From Planctomycetaceae bacterium (GTDB taxonomy: Bacteria > Planctomycetota > Phycisphaerae > Phycisphaerales > SM1A02), in the NCBI GenBank assembly GCA_002684315.1, contig NYVB01000160.1:2959-8701 (forward strand): DNA of 5,743 nt, in the 5' to 3' direction. Numbering within the stretch: position 1 is the stretch's first letter; each line of letters starts with the position of its first letter. A program made the position numbers and the translations under genes. The notes under the pieces are model-generated. The model worked only from the letters and a program-made list of their open reading frames with translations, was not told where the DNA came from and did not search any database. Shown in pieces: positions 1 through 4,902 of this stretch.

Positions 1-880
1 TCTGAAGTTCCTGGCGCACCACGGCGCCTGCCGGCTTCCAGAGGATCAGTCCCTGGCCCACCTGTTCGTCGATGGTGAAGAGACCGAGCTTCCGACCGAG
101 GAGCCGGTGGTCCCGCTTCTGTGCTTCTTCGAGTTGCTTCAGATGCGCCTTCAGTTGTTTCTTGTCTGCAAACGCAGTCCCGTAGACGCGAGTGAGACGA
201 TCCGAATTCTCATCGCCGTGCCAGTAGCTCGACGCGATCGACATCAGCTTGAAGGCACCGATCTTTCCCGTGGAGGGAACGTGGGGGCCTCGGCAGAGGT
301 CCTCCCAGTGTTCACCCGGCGTGCCCGTTGCGTACCACGACAGTTCCTCCGAGCCCGCTTCGCGAGCTCGTTCAGCGTTGTCGATCTTGTATTTGGAGCC
401 TTCTCCAGTGAGCTTGCTCATGCCTTCTTCGAGAGACAGCCCGTATCGAGTGAAGGGGCGATCCTCCTTGATGATGCGTTTCATCTCCGCTTCGATCGCA
501 GCGAAGTTCTCACTCGAAAGACGGGCATCCTCGGGAAAGGCGATGTCGTAGTAGAAGCCGCTGTCAACGGGAGGTCCGTAGACCAGTTGTGCACCGGGGA
601 AGAGATTCTCGATCGCCTCCGCCATGACGTGCGCGCATGAATGGCGAATCAGCTGAAGCCCATCCTCATCGACTTCGCCCTCTCTGGTCTTGGCGGTGAT
701 CAGGGCGAGTTCGCAGTCCTCGGAGATCTCCCGCGTCAGATCGACGAGCTCGGTTCCGATTCGGGCGCCCAGTGCCGCCTTGGCCAGGCCCGGTCCTATG
801 TCCGCCGCCACCTGGGCTGCTGAGGTGGGTGCGTCGTAGTCTCGAATACTGCCGTCTGGAAGCTTGATCTTGAGCATCAT
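1..880 (-). CDS. thrS: threonyl-tRNA synthetase, N-terminal part (3' end outside window)
   Basis: Charges tRNA-Thr with threonine in the cytoplasm and edits mischarged Ser-tRNA-Thr. The 293 visible residues run without a stop. Residues 1-66 look like the TGS domain (start MMLKIKLPDGSIRDYDAPTS). Residues about 67-240 are the editing domain, with the HxxxH pair at H80 and H84 (HSCAHVMAEAI) and the matching C196 and H200 in DLCRGPHV; these correspond to the metal-type editing pocket of the bacterial enzyme. RLTRVYGTAF follows at about 228-237. Residues 241-293 (KRDHRLLGRKLGLF, then the GQGLILWKPAG strand) open the class II catalytic core; motifs 1-3 and the anticodon domain lie beyond position 1. 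Two ATG codons stand in tandem at 880 and 877, so the start is uncertain by one residue. There is no clear Shine-Dalgarno in the 24-base gap after nrdR, which suggests co-transcription and possibly reinitiation from nrdR. Confidence 0.97.
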   Translation of the reverse strand, partial: MMLKIKLPDGSIRDYDAPTSAAQVAADIGPGLAKAALGARIGTELVDLTREISEDCELALITAKTREGEVDEDGLQLIRHSCAHVMAEAIENLFPGAQLVYGPPVDSGFYYDIAFPEDARLSSENFAAIEAEMKRIIKEDRPFTRYGLSLEEGMSKLTGEGSKYKIDNAERAREAGSEELSWYATGTPGEHWEDLCRGPHVPSTGKIGAFKLMSIASSYWHGDENSDRLTRVYGTAFADKKQLKAHLKQLEEAQKRDHRLLGRKLGLFTIDEQVGQGLILWKPAGAVVRQELQ

Positions 881-904
881 CGAAGTGTACGCGATGACGC
901 GCGA

Positions 905-1402
905 TCATTCCGAGGGAAACAGTTCGCTCTGTCCCTCGACCGCGGGGGGTGACTCTCTCAATTCCTGAATCACTTCCTCGATGTCCTCGATCGACTCGAA
1001 CGAGAGGTATTCGCTGGCATATCTGACGAAGGCGATCTGGTCGATTCCACGAAGATACCGAGCCACTTCGTGGCCGATCTTGAGGGATTCGACCTCCCGT
1101 TCGTAGCTCCGGTGCATCAGATCATCCACCTGCCGGACGATCTCGAGCTTCACTTCCTCGGAGACCGGCAGTTTTCCGCAGGCCGCCCGAATTCCGTTGA
1201 GGATCTTGTCATTGGAGAAGGGGACCCGGCGGCCGTCGCGCTTGATCACCACGAGACGTCCTCGACGCTCGATTCTCTCGAACGTCGTGAACCTGCGTTC
1301 GCAGGCATTGCATTCTCGACGGCGACGAACCGAGGTGTCGTTCTCACTGGAACGACTGTCGACGACCTTCGAATCGATGACTCCACAGTAGGGGCATTGC
1401 AT
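905..1402 (-). CDS. nrdR: transcriptional repressor NrdR
   Basis: NrdR is a nucleotide-sensing repressor of ribonucleotide reductase genes; it binds NrdR boxes when its ATP-cone is loaded with dATP/ATP. The 165-residue product begins MQCPYCGVIDSKVVDSR, with zinc-ribbon cysteines C3, C6, C31 and C34, the RRRREC segment at 26-31 and RRFTTFE at 36-42. The ATP-cone spans about 49-139 (VVIKRDGRRVPFSNDKIL, then IDQIAFVRYASEYLSFES). The acidic C-terminal tail of some 20 residues (to LFPSE) makes it a little longer than the roughly 150 residues usual for the family. The ATG at 1402 is chosen because it places CPYC exactly at the N-terminus; another ATG at 1397 is out of frame. It lies 45 bases after the exported-protein gene and 24 bases before thrS. 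No NrdR box and no ribonucleotide reductase gene is visible here, so its targets are elsewhere. Confidence 0.97.
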   Translation of the reverse strand: MQCPYCGVIDSKVVDSRSSENDTSVRRRRECNACERRFTTFERIERRGRLVVIKRDGRRVPFSNDKILNGIRAACGKLPVSEEVKLEIVRQVDDLMHRSYEREVESLKIGHEVARYLRGIDQIAFVRYASEYLSFESIEDIEEVIQELRESPPAVEGQSELFPSE

Positions 1403-1422
1403 TGGGCACCATCGTCCGCGCC

Positions 1423-1446
1423 CCGGTGGTTCAGGTCAACCGCCGG
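1423..1446. other. inverted repeat in the spacer before nrdR
   Basis: CCGGTGGTT (1423-1431) and AACCGCCGG (1438-1446) flank a 6-base loop, filling most of the 45-base spacer between the exported-protein stop codon and the nrdR start. In plus-strand RNA the stem is 9 pairs including one U-G wobble; in minus-strand RNA, the direction of the genes, the same position is an A-C mismatch. Minus-strand sequence after the stem is GC-rich with no T-run, so it is a poor terminator in that direction. It could be a 3' stabilising hairpin or partial terminator for the upstream gene. The T-rich run on the plus side (ATTCTTCTTCTTC) is explained by the arginine codons of the exported protein. Confidence 0.4.
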
Positions 1447-1447
1447 A

Positions 1448-2128
1448 TCAGATTCTTCTTCTTCGGCGTCTTCCACCGAATCCCAGGCACAACGCCAGGC
1501 CACCGGCTCCGGGGACCACCGCAGGCGATGATGAGTAGGCCATCTGAACGCCCCATTCGAGGGTGGCTCCATCAAGGGTTCTGGTGTCAGACCCCACCAT
1601 CGAGAATTCGATGCTGTATTCCCCGCCCGCTTGGAGCAGATAGGCATCGGAGCCCTCGTCGAGTGTGCCGATCACCGCACCATCTGCGTCCGAGAGGCTG
1701 ATGTTCCAGACGGCGTCGTCGGCGAGCAGGCTGGAATCTGGAATGAAACCAAGGTCGATCATCGCATCATCATGGACACTGAAACCGACGGAACTGCTTC
1801 CATAGGCACTGAGACCGAATGGGGAGAACAGCTCGCGATTGCACCAGTCGAAGACCACCGTGTCGATTCTGGATTTTTCAGATTCCATTCGTGCGGTCAC
1901 GCCGGTACGCGCGCAATAGCTTGCACCGACCATGGTGGTGAGTCTCTGTGAATCGGTGCTGGGCGCCTCGTACTCGAGTGACTGGATGTCATGGATCGTG
2001 ACGAATGACGTGCTCGAGTGCACGTTGTGGGTCGAAAATCCCATCGGGTCGTCGATCTTGTCCGCAGTGCAGGTCGCGCTCAAGGCACACACGAGGCTCG
2101 CGGCGGGAATGATGTTTCTGATCTTCAC
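1448..2128 (-). CDS. exported protein with PEP-CTERM-like C-terminal sorting signal, function unknown
   Basis: 226 residues from a GTG at 2128. I do not recognise the central domain. The N-terminus (VKIRNIIPAASLVCALSATC) is a signal peptide: KIR, a hydrophobic core to about residue 19, and a likely cut near A22. The middle (about 23-200) is Ser/Asp-rich, with alternating patterns suggesting beta-strands and two cysteines (C72, C96) that could form a disulfide. The C-terminus has VVPGAGGLALCLGFGG (204-219) followed by six arginines and a final Ile: a short turn, hydrophobic stretch and basic end as in PEP-CTERM-type tails, which an exosortase/archaeosortase-like system removes. GTG 2128 is preferred because the signal peptide begins there and GAGA lies 7 bases upstream. 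An in-frame ATG at 2308 would add 60 residues before the signal peptide and place the frr terminator inside the gene. The terminator implies its own promoter, which I could not identify. Surface or extracellular location is inferred. Confidence 0.8.
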   Translation of the reverse strand: MKIRNIIPAASLVCALSATCTADKIDDPMGFSTHNVHSSTSFVTIHDIQSLEYEAPSTDSQRLTTMVGASYCARTGVTARMESEKSRIDTVVFDWCNRELFSPFGLSAYGSSSVGFSVHDDAMIDLGFIPDSSLLADDAVWNISLSDADGAVIGTLDEGSDAYLLQAGGEYSIEFSMVGSDTRTLDGATLEWGVQMAYSSSPAVVPGAGGLALCLGFGGRRRRRRI

Positions 2129-2221
2129 GTTGCTGTCTCTTCTTTGAAGGTGAGCGGGCGTCTCTGTCGCGCCGTCGGCGATGTTCTTCCATTTTGAGAG
2201 TGCCACCTGCACGAGCGCATG

Positions 2222-2260
2222 CAACAAAGAACGACCCACGGAAGCAGGTTCCATGGGTCG
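2222..2260 (-). terminator. intrinsic terminator of the pyrH-frr unit
   Basis: On the minus strand, CGACCCATGGAA pairs with TTCCGTGGGTCG around the loop CCTGC. This gives 12 pairs including one U-G wobble (stem arms 2249-2260 and 2232-2243). The stem is followed directly by TTCTTTGTT (about 2231-2223), a good U-tract. It lies about 70 bases after the frr stop codon. On the plus strand the bases after the stem are not T-rich, so it acts in the minus direction only. The rest of the 2129-2328 spacer shows no gene. Confidence 0.8.
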
Positions 2261-2328
2261 CTCGGGTGAATATTCTGAAAATCGTCTTTTTATGGGGTCC
2301 TTCGGCAAGGACTGCTCGAGTTTGAGGT

Positions 2329-2889
2329 TCAGATGTCCTCGATTTCCTTGGTCTTCTTGGTGACCAGGGCTTCGATCTGCGCATTATGGGCCTTGGTCAG
2401 ATCATCGACGCTCTCCTTCGCGCCCTTGATCTCGTCGTCGCTCAGTTTCTGCTCGTTCTGAGCCGAGTCAAGTGACTTGTTGGCATCTCTTCGTTCGTTG
2501 CGAATGGCGACCTTGGAGTCCTCGCCCAACTTCTTCACCTGGCCGACCAGCTGCATGCGACGTTCCTTGGTCGGTGCCGGAATGCTGATTCTGATGGTGT
2601 TGCCGTCGCTCTGCGGATTCAATCCGAGGTCGGACGACTCGATCGCCTTGATGATCTCGTTCTTGGCTGCAGGGTCGAACGGTTTGATCATCAGCGTGGT
2701 CGCTTCGACCACGCTCACGCCCGCGAGTTCGCGGATGTCGGTGGGGGCACCGTAATAGTCGACCTTGATGTACTCGACCAGGGCGGTGTTGGCTCGTCCC
2801 GTTCTGATGCCTCTGAGCTCCTTGCCAAGGTGCTCGATGGTCTTGTCCATTCGCTCTTCACATTCAAGAAGGATTTCTTCGACTTCCAT
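2329..2889 (-). CDS. frr: ribosome recycling factor
   Basis: Splits the post-termination 70S ribosome together with EF-G, freeing subunits and mRNA in the cytoplasm. From the ATG at 2889 the product is 186 residues, close to the 185 of E. coli. Family signatures: RMDKTIEHLGKELRGIRTGR near the N-terminus (helix 1), the beta-rich domain II in the middle (VDYYGAPTDIRELAGVSV, then TLMIKPFDPAAKNEI and NTIRISIPAPTKERR), and the returning helices with the conserved VAIRNERRDAN arginines and KLSDDEIKGAK. An in-frame ATG at 2901 would add MERH. The 2889 start is preferred because GGAGAG (2899-2894) sits 4 bases upstream of it, whereas nothing purine-rich precedes 2901, and because RMDK then falls at residue 13, next to its place in E. 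coli. It follows pyrH by 88 bases, the common pyrH-frr order, and is closed by the terminator at 2222-2260. Confidence 0.97.
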   Translation of the reverse strand: MEVEEILLECEERMDKTIEHLGKELRGIRTGRANTALVEYIKVDYYGAPTDIRELAGVSVVEATTLMIKPFDPAAKNEIIKAIESSDLGLNPQSDGNTIRISIPAPTKERRMQLVGQVKKLGEDSKVAIRNERRDANKSLDSAQNEQKLSDDEIKGAKESVDDLTKAHNAQIEALVTKKTKEIEDI

Positions 2890-2955
2890 GTGTCTCTCCA
2901 TGTCTGGCGGGCCGTCTTTCGGCTCCGAAGTTCAATGCGTGTTCGTATCTCGTAT

Positions 2956-2971
2956 GAACGCAGGCGCGTTC
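2956..2971 (-). other. small hairpin between pyrH and frr
   Basis: GAACGC and GCGTTC form a perfect 6-pair stem with a 4-base loop, starting 7 bases after the pyrH stop codon. No T-run follows on the minus strand, so full termination is unlikely. An RNA-stability or translational-spacing role is possible, and so is chance. Confidence 0.35.
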
Positions 2972-2977
2972 GATGAT

Positions 2978-3715
2978 TCAGTGTCTTTTGATTTTCCCGC
3001 CGGTGACCAGCGTCCCGATCGAGGTGTCTCCGGAAATGACCTTTGCGATGTTGCCCTTCCCCTTGAAGTCGAAGACGCACAGAGGCAGCTCGTGTTCCAT
3101 GCACATCGTCATCGCAGTCAGGTCCATCACCGCCAGCTGCTGTTCGATGGCATCTGAAAAATGAAGGGTGTCGTAGCGCACCGCAGAGGCATCTTTGCGC
3201 GGATCCTTGTCGTAGATGCCATCGACCTTGGTGGCCTTGAGAAGGATGTCCGCACCCAGCTCGATCGAACGGAGGGAGGCACAGGTGTCGGTGGTGAAGA
3301 ACGGATTTCCCGTCCCCGCGACGAGAATCACGATGCGTCCCTTTTCGAAGTGTCTCAGCGCGCGGCCGCGAATGAAGGGCTCGGCGACCGAGGTCAGATT
3401 GATCGCACTCATCACTCGCGCCGGGTGATTTCGGGTCTCAAGCGCTTCCTTGAGGGCCAGACCGTTGATGACGGTCCCGAGCATGCCCATGTAGTCCGAG
3501 GTCGACTGGTCGAAACCACTCTCGGCCGCCAGACTCGCGCCTCTGATGATGTTTCCTCCGCCGACCACGACCGCGATTTCGGTGCCTTTGTCACGGGCGG
3601 CGGCGATTTCGTCGGCGATCAGCATCAGCTCCTCGGGTTCGATGCCCAGCGCGCCTTCCCTTGTGAAGCTTTCACCACTGATCTTGAGGACGATTCGGTT
3701 GTATTTGGCAGGCAT
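2978..3715 (-). CDS. pyrH: UMP kinase (uridylate kinase)
   Basis: Phosphorylates UMP to UDP with ATP in pyrimidine nucleotide synthesis; bacterial PyrH is a cytoplasmic hexamer of the amino-acid-kinase fold, usually activated by GTP and inhibited by UTP. The 245-residue product has the full set of signatures: LKISGES with K11, the glycine-rich VVVGGGNIIRG (49-59), the UMP-site segment DYMGMLGTVIN (74-84), RHFEKGRIVILVAGTGNPFFTTDT closing with D143, and KATKVDGIYDKDPRKD (160-175). It ends ...GTLVTGGKIKRH. Length is normal. The ATG at 3715 places MPAKYNRIVLKISG in the usual register; no clear Shine-Dalgarno precedes it. It is the first gene of the minus-strand block, with frr after it. The rpsB-tsf pair, often found upstream of pyrH, is absent; the divergent VWA gene is there instead, so pyrH probably has its own promoter in 3716-3800. 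Confidence 0.98.
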   Translation of the reverse strand: MPAKYNRIVLKISGESFTREGALGIEPEELMLIADEIAAARDKGTEIAVVVGGGNIIRGASLAAESGFDQSTSDYMGMLGTVINGLALKEALETRNHPARVMSAINLTSVAEPFIRGRALRHFEKGRIVILVAGTGNPFFTTDTCASLRSIELGADILLKATKVDGIYDKDPRKDASAVRYDTLHFSDAIEQQLAVMDLTAMTMCMEHELPLCVFDFKGKGNIAKVISGDTSIGTLVTGGKIKRH

Positions 3716-3766
3716 GTGGGGTCCGATCGAGTGCAGTTCATGTCCGTGAGGAGTGCTGAAGGTCTA

Positions 3767-3796
3767 ATTTGAACCGCCAGCCGGGGCTGCGGTCAA
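3767..3796 (-). promoter_or_regulatory. candidate sigma-70-type promoter for pyrH-frr
   Basis: On the minus strand TTGACC (3796-3791; 5 of 6 to TTGACA) and TCAAAT (3772-3767; 4 of 6 to TATAAT) are separated by 18 bases. Transcription would begin near 3760, giving a leader of about 45 bases before pyrH. The -10 box is weak and this is a pattern match only. In the other direction TAGAAT (3828-3833) could be a -10 for the VWA gene, but no -35 box sits at a proper distance. Confidence 0.4.
3773..3793. repeat. dyad inside the candidate pyrH promoter spacer
   Basis: ACCG-C-CAGC (3773-3781) pairs with GCTG-CGGT (3786-3793) around a 4-base loop CGGG, giving 8 pairs with one bulged C. It lies between the candidate -35 and -10 boxes in the divergent spacer, a position where a repressor operator could sit. 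It could also be a chance GC-rich palindrome. No T-run follows in either direction, so a terminator is unlikely. Confidence 0.35.
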
Positions 3797-3873
3797 CCCT
3801 CTGTAGCCCTCGTTCTGGGTTACTTCGTAGAATACGCGAGGTCGATGAATGATTTCTCCGGTCCCGTACGTAT

Positions 3874-4902
3874 TTGAAGACACGAGTGGCACACCAATCC
3901 GAGACATCTCAAGCTTCAACTCCCGACTCTCTCGATGATGCGACGAGTCGGCTTCATCATGAGGTCTCCGAGCTGATCCTCGAGCGCCGGCGTCACCGGC
4001 ATGCCAGGCTGAGGAAGTTCATCCTCCTGGGCTGCGCCATCTCCATTCCCTTTCACCTTCTCCTGATCTTCTATCTGGCCTTCATTCGAATTCCCGGCCC
4101 TCCGGGACTTCCCGAGGTTGAGAGCGTGATCGATTTCGCGGTCCTCGCCGAGTCGGAACTGCAGGAGATGGAGGTCGAACTCGAGATCGACGAGATCGCG
4201 GCGGAGGACACCGAGATCGAAGATGCGCTGTCGGAGATGCTGGCCGAGGAGGCCGAGGATCTTTCCGTCGCGTCGGTCACCGAAATCGACGACTCCGGCT
4301 CCGTCCCGACGCCCGGAAGTTCGAGCGGGTTTTCCGATTCCGACAGTGCGGGGACCGGGTTGTCAGGTTCGGCATCGTTCTTCGGAGTGGGGGGGCGAGG
4401 GAGACGCTTCGCCTTCATCATCGACATGTCGGGTTCGATGCAGGAGGACGATCGCTTCAATCGTGCCGTGCGTCAGTTACGACAGTCGATCAGTGATCTT
4501 CCTGATTTCATCACCATCTGTGTGGCGCTGTTCTCCAGTGGTGCGGAGAGTCCTCTCAAGCCGCCATTTCAAAAGAACTGGTTGCCGATGAATCGTCGGA
4601 ACAAGCAGCAGGTCATTCGCTGGATCCAAGGTGTTTCACCTGAGAACGGCACCGAGCCTCTTCCGGCGTTCCGCCAGATCTTCAAGCTCGAGGATCGTCC
4701 CGACGTCGTCTACTTCCTGACCGATGGTGCGATCCCCCAGGACACGCCCGACAGAGTCTCCGAATTGAACGCCAAGGGGCGTCCCGTCATCATCAACACC
4801 TTCGCGTTCGGCGATCAGGCCGATGTGGCACCCTTGCTGCGCATCGCGCGGGAAAGCGGAGGCAAGTGCAAGCAGATCGGTCTCCCGGGAGGTCGTCCAT
4901 GA
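3874..4902 (+). CDS. membrane-anchored VWA-domain protein with acidic stalk
   Basis: 342 residues if read from TTG 3874. Residues 1-48 are polar and end in a basic cluster (ERRRHRHARLRK, 37-48). One membrane helix follows (about 49-71, LLGCAISIPFHLLLIFYLAF), so by the positive-inside rule the rest faces the periplasm. The helix has S57 and H61, a Ser-x3-His spacing as in the TonB anchor. Residues 81-140 are very acidic (about 24 Glu/Asp of 60), then a Ser/Gly linker (141-172). The VWA domain begins at FFGVGGRGRRFAFIID and has a complete MIDAS site: D184-M-S186-G-S188, T260 (NGTEP) and D284 (FLTDGA). VWA domains bind metal and mediate protein contacts; the partner is unknown. The start is uncertain: TTG 3874 has no ribosome site, while GTG 3886 has GAAGA 5 bases upstream and would remove four residues. 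The frame is closed by TGA at 3850. The ATGA overlap couples it to the next gene. Confidence 0.88.
   Translation: MKTRVAHQSETSQASTPDSLDDATSRLHHEVSELILERRRHRHARLRKFILLGCAISIPFHLLLIFYLAFIRIPGPPGLPEVESVIDFAVLAESELQEMEVELEIDEIAAEDTEIEDALSEMLAEEAEDLSVASVTEIDDSGSVPTPGSSSGFSDSDSAGTGLSGSASFFGVGGRGRRFAFIIDMSGSMQEDDRFNRAVRQLRQSISDLPDFITICVALFSSGAESPLKPPFQKNWLPMNRRNKQQVIRWIQGVSPENGTEPLPAFRQIFKLEDRPDVVYFLTDGAIPQDTPDRVSELNAKGRPVIINTFAFGDQADVAPLLRIARESGGKCKQIGLPGGRP
4887..4892 (+). promoter_or_regulatory. ribosome binding site of the downstream exported-protein gene
   Basis: GGGAGG lies 6 bases before the ATG at 4899, inside the last codons of the VWA gene. It is the strongest Shine-Dalgarno in the window and fixes the start of the overlapping gene over the in-frame ATG at 4905. 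Confidence 0.75.

Noticed and set aside
107..640. 177-codon plus-strand open frame
   Set aside because: It is fully antisense to thrS, with no family signature.
666..908. 80-codon minus-strand open frame across the thrS start
   Set aside because: It is out of frame with the unambiguous TGS and editing domains of threonyl-tRNA synthetase and has a shadow-like Arg/Gly composition.
2129..2308. Upstream in-frame extension of the exported protein to an ATG at 2308
   Set aside because: It would put 60 polar residues ahead of a clear signal peptide and would place the intrinsic terminator of frr inside the coding region.
1989..2384. 131-codon minus-strand open frame rich in Arg
   Set aside because: It overlaps the end of frr, the terminator and the exported-protein gene in another frame, and its composition is that of a frame-shifted shadow.
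3161..3772. 203-codon plus-strand open frame
   Set aside because: It is antisense to pyrH over most of its length and has no recognisable motif.
3828..3833. TAGAAT as -10 box for the VWA gene
   Set aside because: No acceptable -35 box lies 15-19 bases upstream; kept only as a remark.
4160..4260. Apparent short tandem repeats around GAGATCGA in the VWA gene
   Set aside because: The units are irregular and follow from repeated Glu-Ile-Asp codons; there is no fixed period.
4071..4460. Ser-rich 129-codon minus-strand open frame
   Set aside because: It is the antisense image of the Glu/Asp-rich stalk codons of the VWA gene.
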